Assembly (NCBI GenBank): GCA_017631885.1
Contig: JAGBSH010000027.1
Coordinates: 1 to 64,000 of the forward strand
From: Fibrobacteraceae bacterium
GTDB lineage: Bacteria > Fibrobacterota > Fibrobacteria > Fibrobacterales > Fibrobacteraceae
Direction: 5' to 3'
Length of the DNA stretch: 64,000 nucleotides
This document shows positions 52,115 through 61,873 of this stretch, one piece after another. Within the stretch, counting starts at the first letter, position 1, and each line of letters opens with the position of its first letter. The notes beneath the pieces are model-generated. The model made no database searches. It had not been told where the DNA came from and saw nothing but the letters and a program-made list of their open reading frames with translations. The position numbers and the translations under genes were made by a program.

Positions 52115-55100
52115 ATGCCCGAACCGAATATCAACATTCCCGAACGCAAGACGCAGGCGAAAGTAATCAAGTTCTTCAAAGAAGAATTGCATTACGATTA
52201 TCTGGGCAATCTGTGTGAGGTAGCGAACAAGAATATTCGCGATGATGACTTGTTTGCGTTTTTGGTGGATAAGCAGCACTATTCGGAAATGGTTGCACGC
52301 AAAGCCATCGCCGATTTGCAACATGCGTCGGGCGACTTGCAGCAGGGTTTATATTCTGCAAACAAGACAGTTTACAATTTGCTGAAGTATTCGCACCCTG
52401 TTTCTGATGCGGATGGCGAAAATGTCAGCGTCTATTACATTGATTTTGAAAATCCGACCAACAACCATTTTGCCATTGCCGAAGAGGTGACCGTTAGTAG
52501 TTCTTTCGGTTCCAAGCGCCCAGACCTTGTTGTTTATATAAACGGCATTGCTGTTGCTGTTATTGAACTCAAAAAAAGTTCTGTTTCCGTTGCCGACGGC
52601 ATTCGCCAAAACCTGACCAACCAAAAGCCGGAATTTATTGAATCGTTCTTTACCACGATTCAATATTGCTTGGCGGCAAACGAAAGCGAAGGTGTCCGCT
52701 ACGGGACTATCGCCACGCCAGAGAAGAAGTATTTGACCTGGAAGCAAGAGGCGTTCCGCGAACGCTTGCAGGAACTGGACGACAACGATTTGATTATCGA
52801 TGATAAGAGTTCGTCGTTTGACGGCATTCTTTTTGAAAGTCTTTATTCGCTGTTCAACAAGGTCCGTTTTCTTGACCTGATTCACAACTTTATCATTTTT
52901 GATAATGGTGTAAAGAAGGTCTGCCGCTACAATCAGTATTATGCGATTCACCGCACGTACAACAGGATTACCGAGCAAAAGAAGGGCGGCATTGTCTGGC
53001 ACACGCAGGGTTCTGGAAAATCTCTCACGATGGTCTGGCTTGCCAAGCGCCTGCTGCTGAACAATCCGAGCCGTAGGATTTTGATTGTCACTGACCGCGA
53101 CGAACTAGATGACCAGATAGAACAGTTGTTCAAGGGTGTGGAAGAAAAGATTATTCGCACCAAGAGCGGTCGCGATTTGTTGGACCGTTTGAATTCTACC
53201 GAAGGTTCTATCATTTGTTCGCTGGTTCACAAGTTCGGATGTCGTGGCGGTGAAGTTACTGACGGTGATTATGAAAAGTTCTTGAGAGAAATCAAGGATT
53301 CGCTGCCACCGAACTTTAGCGTGAAAGGTGATTTCGTTGTTTTTGTGGATGAATGCCACCGCACGCAATCGGGTAAGTTGCACAAGGCGATGACTGCTTT
53401 GATGCCTAAGGCGATTTTCGTGGGCTTTACTGGTACACCGCTTTTGAAGAAAGACAAGAAGACGAGTCTGGAAGTTTTCGGAAGCTACATTCATACATAC
53501 AAATTCGACGAAGGTGTGCGCGATCACGTGATTCTTGACTTACGTTACGAAGGCCGTGATGTTCCACAAGATCTCCGTTCTCGCGAAAAGATTGATGAAT
53601 GGTTTGACTTGAAAACTCGTGGCATGACGCCTGTCGCTAAAGCGAAACTGAAAGCCCGTTGGGCGAATATGCGTACAGTTTATTCGTCTTACGACCGTCT
53701 GAAAGCGATTGCGAACGATATCATCCTTGATTTTGCAAAGGACGCTCGTTTGGCGGAAGGTCGCGGAAACGCTATCCTTGTCGCGGATTCCATTTTTACT
53801 GCTTGCCGCTTCTACGAAATTTTTCAGGCATTGGGTTTTAAGAAATGCGCTATCATATCTTCTTATACACCGAATCCGGGCGACCTGCGTACCGATACGG
53901 TGAGCCTTGATGAAGACACGGAAACTTTCAGGAAATACCAGATTTACCTGAAGATGGTCGGAGTCGAAGAGGGTGATGATACATCACGTATTGACAAAAA
54001 AGTAGAGGCTTTTGAAAAAGAAGCCAAGCGAAAATTCGTTTATGAACCTGCCAATATGAAGCTTCTCATTGTGGTGGATAAGCTTTTGACGGGTTTTGAT
54101 GCCCCGCCTTGCACGTACTTGTATATTGATAAAAAGATGCAGGACCATGGTTTGTTCCAGGCGATTTGCCGCGTGAACCGTTTAGATGACGAGACGAAGC
54201 CCTTCGGTATCATCATCGACTATAAGGAACTTTTTGACAATGTGACCGACAGTATGAACAAATACACATCGGGTGCATTCGAAGGTTACGACGACAGCGA
54301 TGTCGATGGCTTGATTAAGGACCGTGCGACGGAAGCCGAAAAATATTTCAACAAGATTCTTGAAGAAATCGAGACGCTTTGTGAAGACGTGAAGCCACCT
54401 AAAGATGAATCGGATTATATTCATTTCTTCTGTGGCGAAAATATCAGTTGGCGAAACAATCCGGAAGAATTTGAGGCACTTGCCCGCCTGCGAGAACGAT
54501 TCTATTCGTTAGCGAGCAGTTTGGCGCGTGCGTTTGCCGAATTGAAATCGCAGATTTTGTCGTTGCCCTATACCGAAGTCGAATGGAACGAAAAAGAAAA
54601 GCGTACCAATGATTACGTGAATTTGCGCCAGGTGATTATGCAAGCAAGTGGCGATTTTATCGATTTGAAGGCTTGCGAACCCGACATGCGACACCTTATC
54701 GACAATTACATTGCCGCCGGCGATTCGACAAAGATTATTGAATTTGACGACACGACTTTGCTAGATATCATTGAACTTTGCAAGTTTGATTTGATGGCTG
54801 GCAAGAAGAAGGTTCGCGAAAGCGCTGCCGAAAAAATCGAAAACAATATCCGCCGCAAAATCGTTGACCAGATAAATGTCAACCCTGCGTACTACAACAA
54901 AATGTCAGAAATTCTTGACCAGTTAATTGAAGAACGCAAGAATGGTCTGATTGAATACAAGAAGTTGTTGGAACGCTATATTGAACTTGCCAAGAAGGTG
55001 AATTCATCGGCCGCAAGTGAAGATTATCCAACCTCTGTCAAGGGAAGTGCCGCGAAGCGCGCGATTTACGATAACTGCGGAAATGATGAGGACATGACGA

Positions 55101-55258
55101 ATAGAATTTACGACGCCGTCATGAGTAGCATGCAGGCCGATTTCCGCAACAGCCCGGTGAAAATCAACAAGATTAAGCGCGCTCTTTCCGAGGTCTTGGA
55201 CGATGATGCGGAAGTTGACCGCATCTATGAACTCATTAGCAAGCAGAGCGAGTTCTGA
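52115..55258 (+). CDS. hsdR: type I restriction endonuclease subunit HsdR
   Basis: A 1047-residue motor and nuclease subunit. The N-terminal PD-(D/E)xK nuclease is seen as RPDLVVYINGIAVAVIELKK (residues about 135-155). The SF2 motor has Walker A in WHTQGSGKSLTMVWLA (about 295), DECH in VFVDECHRTQSGK (about 412), motif III-like VGFTGTPLLK, and GFDAPP with CRVNRLDD. A helical C-terminal domain follows. The ATG at 52115 is preceded by AAGGATCTG. High G+C like hsdM. The AbiE pair and other accessory genes separate it from hsdM and hsdS. Confidence 0.95.
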   Translation: MPEPNINIPERKTQAKVIKFFKEELHYDYLGNLCEVANKNIRDDDLFAFLVDKQHYSEMVARKAIADLQHASGDLQQGLYSANKTVYNLLKYSHPVSDADGENVSVYYIDFENPTNNHFAIAEEVTVSSSFGSKRPDLVVYINGIAVAVIELKKSSVSVADGIRQNLTNQKPEFIESFFTTIQYCLAANESEGVRYGTIATPEKKYLTWKQEAFRERLQELDDNDLIIDDKSSSFDGILFESLYSLFNKVRFLDLIHNFIIFDNGVKKVCRYNQYYAIHRTYNRITEQKKGGIVWHTQGSGKSLTMVWLAKRLLLNNPSRRILIVTDRDELDDQIEQLFKGVEEKIIRTKSGRDLLDRLNSTEGSIICSLVHKFGCRGGEVTDGDYEKFLREIKDSLPPNFSVKGDFVVFVDECHRTQSGKLHKAMTALMPKAIFVGFTGTPLLKKDKKTSLEVFGSYIHTYKFDEGVRDHVILDLRYEGRDVPQDLRSREKIDEWFDLKTRGMTPVAKAKLKARWANMRTVYSSYDRLKAIANDIILDFAKDARLAEGRGNAILVADSIFTACRFYEIFQALGFKKCAIISSYTPNPGDLRTDTVSLDEDTETFRKYQIYLKMVGVEEGDDTSRIDKKVEAFEKEAKRKFVYEPANMKLLIVVDKLLTGFDAPPCTYLYIDKKMQDHGLFQAICRVNRLDDETKPFGIIIDYKELFDNVTDSMNKYTSGAFEGYDDSDVDGLIKDRATEAEKYFNKILEEIETLCEDVKPPKDESDYIHFFCGENISWRNNPEEFEALARLRERFYSLASSLARAFAELKSQILSLPYTEVEWNEKEKRTNDYVNLRQVIMQASGDFIDLKACEPDMRHLIDNYIAAGDSTKIIEFDDTTLLDIIELCKFDLMAGKKKVRESAAEKIENNIRRKIVDQINVNPAYYNKMSEILDQLIEERKNGLIEYKKLLERYIELAKKVNSSAASEDYPTSVKGSAAKRAIYDNCGNDEDMTNRIYDAVMSSMQADFRNSPVKINKIKRALSEVLDDDAEVDRIYELISKQSEF

Positions 55259-55959
55259 TGCGGATACAAGTATCTGGAATCAAACTTGATGTCCAAAAAA
55301 AGAATATCAAGAACATACACCTCTCGGTGATGCCGCCCGATGGCGCTGTGCGAATTTCTGCACCGCTCAACCTTTCTGATGAATCCATCAAGATTTTTGT
55401 ACGTACCAAGGTAGCCTGGATTAAACGCCAACAAGAAAAATTTGCAAATCAGGCGCGCTTGAGCGAACGCGAATATGTTTCTGGCGAATCCATTTTTATT
55501 TTCGGTCGTCAGTATTATTTGCGTGTAGAACACGACCGTGCAAATGGATTTGTAATAGACGGGCAAAATCTGATTCTGACTGTTCGCGAAGCAAGCACCG
55601 CGCAACAGCGTGAAAATTACGTGAACGAAAAACTCCGTGAAATGCTTGTCACCGAAATTGAAAAACGCTTACCCTCATGGGAAAAGAAAACGCACCTAAA
55701 GTGCAACGGCTGGCAAACAAAAATCATGCAAAACAAGTGGGGCAGTTGCACCCCCGCAGGGAAACTCTGGTTCAACCTGCATTTGGCACATACGCCCATC
55801 CGCTGCTTGGATTACGTGATACTGCACGAACTCTTGCACCTGAAAGTCCGCCACCACAACAAAGATTACATTGCCCTGCTCGACAAGTATATGCCCTTCT
55901 GGCAAGAAGTCCGCAAGGAACTCAATGATTTTATACTGTTACCGATGAAAAAAGGATAA
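55258..55959 (+). CDS. YgjP/SprT-like zinc metallopeptidase (DUF45)
   Basis: A 233-residue protein with the zinc motif HELLHLKVRHHN near residue 190 and the family features KNIKNIHLSVMPPDGAVRI, WIKRQQEKF and MQNKWGSCTPAG. Members are frequent next to type I restriction genes, possibly as proteases acting on the complex. The start overlaps the hsdR stop by one base (TGATG), so the two are translated together. Same G+C as hsdR. Confidence 0.88.
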   Translation: MRIQVSGIKLDVQKKNIKNIHLSVMPPDGAVRISAPLNLSDESIKIFVRTKVAWIKRQQEKFANQARLSEREYVSGESIFIFGRQYYLRVEHDRANGFVIDGQNLILTVREASTAQQRENYVNEKLREMLVTEIEKRLPSWEKKTHLKCNGWQTKIMQNKWGSCTPAGKLWFNLHLAHTPIRCLDYVILHELLHLKVRHHNKDYIALLDKYMPFWQEVRKELNDFILLPMKKG

Positions 55960-55971
55960 CATAAATCAGCA

Positions 55972-56443
55972 ATTATCTTTGATGAAATCCAGCTCCAGCC
56001 CAAGGTGCGTCAGGCGTTAAATACCTTGTTCAAAATGGACGCCACGATTACATTGAAACAGGTTCACTCATATCCATCAAAAAAAATATCCAAGAAATAG
56101 TCATACCATCCGAAGAGCACAAGATTAACGTCTATCCTATGGATTACGAGGAATTCATGTGGGCTATTGGTAAGGAGCCTGCGATAATACGCGAAATTTA
56201 CAAAGCGAAAACAGCACGCATTATTACGAGATTGACTTTCTGCTTTCACTGGGCAATAAGGTGATTCCCTTCGAGATTCAGTCTTCAGCAACACGGAACT
56301 ACGAATCCATCAATCGATTTACAGAAAAGTATTCAAAAAATTTATCCCACCACTATCTTTTCTCACAAAATGATGTGAATCAGATAGGTTCTTTACAACT
56401 CAAGCCACTGTACATGCTTCCATGGACGATTGAGGAAATATAA
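55972..56443 (+). pseudogene. remnant of an AAA_14/DUF4143 ATPase gene
   Basis: Three pieces in different frames match AAA ATPases with a DUF4143 tail: IIFDEIQLQPKVRQA (Walker B region, from 55972), then KYLVQNGRHDYIETGSLISI and NVYPMDYEEFMWAIGK in another frame, then YEIDFLLSLGNKVIPFEIQS and NYESINRFTEKYSK ending in a stop at 56443. One missing base after caggcg at about 56016 explains the first frame change. A larger internal loss near 56205-56222 joins the last two pieces. The start and Walker A region are gone. Confidence 0.85.
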
Positions 56444-56459
56444 GTGGTTTAATCAACCG

Positions 56460-59400
56460 CTATTTCCCAAATTCTACCCTAAGCAATGGCACCCAAATTT
56501 CTTGTTCTAAATCATCTTGCCATCGGCAAACTTGCAGAAGTTTTGCCTTTTTGGGACTATAAGAATATTTCTGAAGATTCTCAAGATAATCACTTACAAA
56601 ATTATTAGAAAATGCTGCAATGAGTCGTCCATTGTATTTTGTATTATATGATTGAAACTCCTGATTAAAACCTATTTCAATCACAGTACCTAGTGGAAGT
56701 TTTTCAAATTTTTGTTGCAAATATCTTGTTCTATTCTTGTTCTTATCATTAATAAGAATATGCCCTAACTTCAAATCACCAAGTCCCGTTTCAATATGGA
56801 TCTTTTTGGGAATACTACATTCCCTTAACCGACCTTTTTTCGCAAAATTTTTTATCCAAGATTTTGGAAGATTGGTTTCTACTCCTAACACAGTCAATGT
56901 TTTTTTTGCACGAGTGGCTGCAACATAGAGCAAACGGAGTTGTTCTTGAGTTTCCGGTTTCCAATTTCCAAGATTTAAAACAACATGATCCCATTCAAGT
57001 CCTTTAGAACTATGCATCGTGCCAACATTTATTTGTTGTTTTTTATCGTTCAAATATTGCACAAATCCACCTAAAGTAACTTCGTCTTCACAATCTACGA
57101 AATCACTTACAACGGAATCTAAAAATTTGAAAGAACTTTCCTCTCTATGCTGTTCCTTATATCGTTCTGCCATCTGTTTGAACTGTTCTATAGTCCATGG
57201 TCTTTTAACAATTTCCTGATCCGTTTCAACAATTTGCTTGAAGCCAATAATTTCTCGAATGGATTCAACAGAACATTTTTCCTTATCCAATCCTTTTATA
57301 ATGCGGCAGTTCTCTCCTAGTTCTTCTAGCTTCGCAGCTGCAAGGAAAGATTCTGCATTTTTTGGACTTAAAATGCAAGCAGATTCCTTCACATCCTTTT
57401 TTTTGTCCAACAATATTTGAGCCGCAGCAAAAGCACCTCTTGACACATCATGTTCTTCGTAAAAATCAAGTTCACCTCTATCAAGATTGATGACCGTCTG
57501 TCGTTTACCACTTTTTACCCGATAATCCAAGTAACTCAAAATCTCTTCATTCCCACGCACAATTTTTGCCGCAGAACGGTAATTGTTAGTGAGATAAAAT
57601 TCCTTCGTATTTGGAAATTCCGTAGCAAATTTTCTGAAATATTCTGAAGAACTCCCTCGGAATTCAAAAATACTTTGATCATCATCGCCCACCGCAATAA
57701 TCCTTGGTGGCTTATCTCCATAATTGTATATAGCCTTGAGCATCTTATATTCTGAACTAGAAAGATCCTGAAACTCATCAACGAGAACAACACCAGGCGC
57801 TCCTATGCCTACATCTTCGCCAGACATAATGACTTCTGCGGCTTTATCAATAATATCTTCGCTATTGTTTTCTTTTCCCCTTCGCTTAAAATCTTTTTTA
57901 GAACCTTGTATTCCGAGAATTGAAAAGGCAAGAGCATGAAACGTCGTGATAGTAACTCCGTGAGCAAGACCTAAGGCTAAAGCATTTAGGCGTTTACGAA
58001 TTTCACGGCACGCCGAACGAGTAAATGTCAACACAAGCAACGAATTAGGTTGCGTTTCTTCTAGCCACAACAATGAAGCAGCCTTATGTACTAACATGTG
58101 CGTTTTTCCAGAACCTGGACCAGCCCCAACTAAAATGTGTCGTGCGCTACTTTTTATAATGGCTTTTTGTTCTTTATTTACAGCCCCAATACGTTCTCGA
58201 AGATTGATAGAGACGGCTCCCCTTTCTTCAGGAGTCATCACGTATTTCTGTCGAAAACTCTGTATATCTAATGTAAAGTAATCATTTAACAGATCCTGCG
58301 CAGCCTGCTTATTATACAGCATGGTTTCGGCATATTTACCTACAATATGAATAGCCTCAGCTTTATTTTCGTAGAAATCATGTAATTTTTTAAAATCACT
58401 TTCACGAAACACCCTAGAACTATTTTCTTGACTTATATCTAAAACAAGTCCAGTATAAAATACCATCAAACCATTTTCTAAATGAATCGCACCGATCAAA
58501 TGCAGGAAAAGTAATGCAAATTCAAACTGCGCTTGTCTAGCAAGATCTTCAATATCCTTCTCTCCATAAATTCTTAAAATAAGATTATCTATGGAAAACC
58601 AAATAAAATCATCGGCTAATTCACCATTCTTATTTGATTCTTCTTTTTGGAAGGATTGTTCCTTTTGTAAGACAAGTAAAGTATCAATAATTTTTTCAAA
58701 GCATTCCCAATTACTTTGTAGATTTTTTCGGACTAATTCAGGTTCCTTAAGAAATTCAATTCGGTATAGTTGATGCCCCGCTTCAATAAGGTGAATTTCG
58801 GCAATGCTTTCATGAGCCCAATAACGCAATATTCCTCGCATAATCTGCAAGCATTTTCTAGATTCAGTTCCCGATTCTGTGATTCCTCTAGCAGCATTGA
58901 CTTTTGTGAGATTCAATAAAAAATTTTCATCCACACTATGCCCTTCACAGTTCTTTAACAGGACTTCTTGCAAATCTTTTGCTCGAGCCAACATACGCTT
59001 GCTGTTAAATGTACCTAATCGCTGTATTTTAGCACTCCAGTCATTATGTTGATCTAGAAGGTGCTTACTACGTAATAATCGAAGGGCTTCGTTAGCATCT
59101 TTGCGTTCAATACCCAAATTAACCGTAATATCATCCAAAGCACATTCAGGGTTCTTTGTTCTCCTTTTAGTAATAATGTGCCGCATTATTCTATATGCAA
59201 TGTTCTCTATCGTATTTAACTTATCAATATTTGGAGAATCAAGAACGCTACGCACCTGGGAAACAGATTCTATTGTAATAGAAGAACCAAAAACTTGCGT
59301 CTGATTTCGGTTTCGTTTTAGAAATCCTTGATCTTCTAATAGCATAATGGCATGTTTCACCTTTGTTCCAAGCTGACCGATATTTTCGGTTTGTTCGGTC

Positions 59401-61385
59401 CAACCGCATTTATCTGCTATTTCAAGAGCCGACATCACAATTCGTTCACGTTTTTCACTTTGTTTTCTTAAAACCCGCCAAACTTCGCCAATTTCCTTCT
59501 CGGCTAATTTGTTTTGTTGTAAAATTTGAAAGTTAGTATCTAAATCTTTTGAGTTATACAATGCAACACAATACGCTTGCATATCAGGATTACGACCTGC
59601 TCGACCTGCTTCCTGCACATAATTTTCAAGGGAACTAGAAATTTCGTAATGAGCAACAAGTTCAACATTATCCTTGTCAACTCCCATTCCAAATGCGGTA
59701 GTTGCCACCATCGTATCAATTTTGCCATCATTTTTTTGGAATTCCTCTTGTACTTCCATTTTTTTATCAGATTCCATCTGTCCATGATAGCAACCACTTT
59801 TAAAACCATATTCATGTAATCCTTCTGCCAATCGTTCCGTAGCTTTGACGGTAGAAGCATAAATAATTTTAGGTCCATTATATTGTTTTAACAAGTCAAT
59901 CAATTCTTTACTACGTTCGTGTTTATCTTTAGAGGCTGAAATTACAGAGTATTCAAGATTTGTACGCACCGCAGTACTAACGAGTTTTACCAAATCAAGA
60001 TTCATTCTTTTTTTAAAGTAACCGCAAATATCATTGACAACATCCTGTTTGGCAGTTGCTGTAAAACAGCTTATTGGTATGTGTGTTTCCAATTTCTTTG
60101 CTTCTTCAAGTTCCTTGATAAAATCAGCAAGGTAAAGATAATCCACACGAAAATCCTGTCCCCAAGAGCTAAAACAATGAGCCTCATCAATGACAAACCG
60201 ATTAATGCGGCGGTATTTCAATAATTTGAATATGGTATTGGAACGAAGTGCTTCAGGAGAAATATAAAGAATGTCTTTTTCATTTTCAAAAATAGCACGA
60301 AAAGCATTTTTGCGCTCTAACGGAGAAATATCTGAATTAATGAATGTGGCTCGATCTATTCCAAAGCGCTTCGTTAGCACATCCACCTGATCCTTCATCA
60401 AGGCAACAATAGGAGAAATCACTACAGTCAAGGCACCTATCTGACTACCTGCAATCAGAGCTGGCAACTGAAAAGTCATTGATTTTCCACCACCAGTAGG
60501 GAACACAGCCAAAAGAGATTCTCCTCGCATAGCCGATTCCACAACCTGCTGTTGCAATGGTATCGTTTCTTCTTCGCTAAACGAACGAAAACCCGGAAAG
60601 CCAAACCATTTCTGTAACTGCTTTGTTGAATTCAATTGTTCAGTGCAATAAGAACACTTAGATTTTCCACAAGGAATAAGGCGGTGGCGATGCAAAATGC
60701 TTTCAAGATGTGGATACTGATAACGAACCCAATGAGGCACAAAATCACTAGGGCCTTCTTCATAAAAAAGAGTTAAAAGAAAGCACCATTCTGCACGATA
60801 AGTGGACCATTCGTTTTCAAAATTCTGATGAAGACAAATGGATTTGTCGTATTGTAAACAAAACCACTTCTGAACCTCTGACCACTTGGAACGAATTTCG
60901 TCAGACGTTGGAACAACAGCTAGCTGGAAAAAAGGAGAAAAACCCGGTTCCTTCTTTAAAAATTGAAACAGTAAATAGCGCAATTGCCATGGATATTCTT
61001 CCCATTTTTTGATGCAATCCTCTAGAAGATTCCTACAAAGTTCAGCATCCTTCAGAGGATTTGAAGGTTCCTCCTCATTCTGCAAATATTCCTTACGTAG
61101 TTTATGATAAGGTTTCTGCGGAAAAAGAAGGGAGGACAACATTAAAGTATCAAGAACCTTAATGCTCGGAAAATCAATGGAAAAATACTGTTTGAGAATA
61201 GGAGCATCATGTCGAAGTACATTATGCCCTACAATAAATGACGCCTTATCAGAAGCAGTTTCCAATTTAGCAGGGTCTTTATCCCGAACCTGTTCTTCAC
61301 CCAGAATATAACCATACTCCCGAACTTTCTGCAGTTTAGGATTGTACTCTAAATCAAAAAATAAAAATCTACTAAAATCAGGCAT
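56460..61385 (-). CDS. exonuclease-RecQ-UvrD fusion helicase
   Basis: A 1641-residue three-part DNA-repair-type protein. Residues 1-170 look like a DEDD 3'-5' exonuclease (FFDLEYN, FIVGHNVLRHDAPIL, PLKDAELC). Residues about 250-750 are a RecQ helicase with a Cys cluster CGKSKCSYC, Walker A VFPTGGGKSMTFQLPAL (near 295), VIDEAHCFSSWGQDFR (near 400) and QEAGRAGRN. Residues about 1070-1530 are a UvrD/PcrA-like helicase with VGAGPGSGKTHM, VDEFQDLSS, GDDDQSIFEFRG, GTMHSSKGLEWDHV and YVAATRAKKTL. All catalytic motifs are present. It lies at the right flank of the restriction island, convergent with the pseudogene. A role in recombination or defence is inferred. A possible defence link is suggested by its position only. 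Confidence 0.9.
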   Translation of the reverse strand: MPDFSRFLFFDLEYNPKLQKVREYGYILGEEQVRDKDPAKLETASDKASFIVGHNVLRHDAPILKQYFSIDFPSIKVLDTLMLSSLLFPQKPYHKLRKEYLQNEEEPSNPLKDAELCRNLLEDCIKKWEEYPWQLRYLLFQFLKKEPGFSPFFQLAVVPTSDEIRSKWSEVQKWFCLQYDKSICLHQNFENEWSTYRAEWCFLLTLFYEEGPSDFVPHWVRYQYPHLESILHRHRLIPCGKSKCSYCTEQLNSTKQLQKWFGFPGFRSFSEEETIPLQQQVVESAMRGESLLAVFPTGGGKSMTFQLPALIAGSQIGALTVVISPIVALMKDQVDVLTKRFGIDRATFINSDISPLERKNAFRAIFENEKDILYISPEALRSNTIFKLLKYRRINRFVIDEAHCFSSWGQDFRVDYLYLADFIKELEEAKKLETHIPISCFTATAKQDVVNDICGYFKKRMNLDLVKLVSTAVRTNLEYSVISASKDKHERSKELIDLLKQYNGPKIIYASTVKATERLAEGLHEYGFKSGCYHGQMESDKKMEVQEEFQKNDGKIDTMVATTAFGMGVDKDNVELVAHYEISSSLENYVQEAGRAGRNPDMQAYCVALYNSKDLDTNFQILQQNKLAEKEIGEVWRVLRKQSEKRERIVMSALEIADKCGWTEQTENIGQLGTKVKHAIMLLEDQGFLKRNRNQTQVFGSSITIESVSQVRSVLDSPNIDKLNTIENIAYRIMRHIITKRRTKNPECALDDITVNLGIERKDANEALRLLRSKHLLDQHNDWSAKIQRLGTFNSKRMLARAKDLQEVLLKNCEGHSVDENFLLNLTKVNAARGITESGTESRKCLQIMRGILRYWAHESIAEIHLIEAGHQLYRIEFLKEPELVRKNLQSNWECFEKIIDTLLVLQKEQSFQKEESNKNGELADDFIWFSIDNLILRIYGEKDIEDLARQAQFEFALLFLHLIGAIHLENGLMVFYTGLVLDISQENSSRVFRESDFKKLHDFYENKAEAIHIVGKYAETMLYNKQAAQDLLNDYFTLDIQSFRQKYVMTPEERGAVSINLRERIGAVNKEQKAIIKSSARHILVGAGPGSGKTHMLVHKAASLLWLEETQPNSLLVLTFTRSACREIRKRLNALALGLAHGVTITTFHALAFSILGIQGSKKDFKRRGKENNSEDIIDKAAEVIMSGEDVGIGAPGVVLVDEFQDLSSSEYKMLKAIYNYGDKPPRIIAVGDDDQSIFEFRGSSSEYFRKFATEFPNTKEFYLTNNYRSAAKIVRGNEEILSYLDYRVKSGKRQTVINLDRGELDFYEEHDVSRGAFAAAQILLDKKKDVKESACILSPKNAESFLAAAKLEELGENCRIIKGLDKEKCSVESIREIIGFKQIVETDQEIVKRPWTIEQFKQMAERYKEQHREESSFKFLDSVVSDFVDCEDEVTLGGFVQYLNDKKQQINVGTMHSSKGLEWDHVVLNLGNWKPETQEQLRLLYVAATRAKKTLTVLGVETNLPKSWIKNFAKKGRLRECSIPKKIHIETGLGDLKLGHILINDKNKNRTRYLQQKFEKLPLGTVIEIGFNQEFQSYNTKYNGRLIAAFSNNFVSDYLENLQKYSYSPKKAKLLQVCRWQDDLEQEIWVPLLRVEFGK

Positions 61386-61873
61386 TTATTGGATAATATA
61401 TATTAGAAACTTTAAATTTCATAATCTCATAAAAAAATAAATAGTATTAGCTATTTTCCCATAAGCCTATCTCACTATATTTATTCCTCTCATAAGGCGT
61501 TTAAATAATAACTTCTATAAAAAAATTAAGCCTATTTCGTACATCAAAGCAAATATGGCTCAAATTTTGGACTATGTTTGTGAAATACACACTATGTAAT
61601 AACACAGAATGGCGAGATGCGCGGATTCATTTTTGATGTGGACTCATACCCCAAAAAAGCAAGATGAATAAAAACTCTTTAAGCTCTTTGCGCAAAATGA
61701 GGGCGAAATTGTTTGTGGGAAAATTTTTCCCAAAAAGAATTTGTTTTATTCCTTGGAGAATAAATTGTATGCTAAATAAAAAAGTTCAATGTAATATTTG
61801 CCTTTGTGAAAGCAAGGTGATGTTTCTACTATACCCTTTGGAATCTAATAAGACTCTAACTATATTTTATACT
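61386..61873. other. 488-base gap, no gene seen
   Basis: Very A+T-rich. It probably holds the promoter of the exonuclease-RecQ-UvrD gene on its left edge. A plus-strand frame at 61664-61897 (77 codons) runs through it, but has no family resemblance, no clear ribosome-binding site and overlaps the end of the barnase-type gene, so I do not call it. No strong hairpin or tRNA is visible. Confidence 0.6.
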
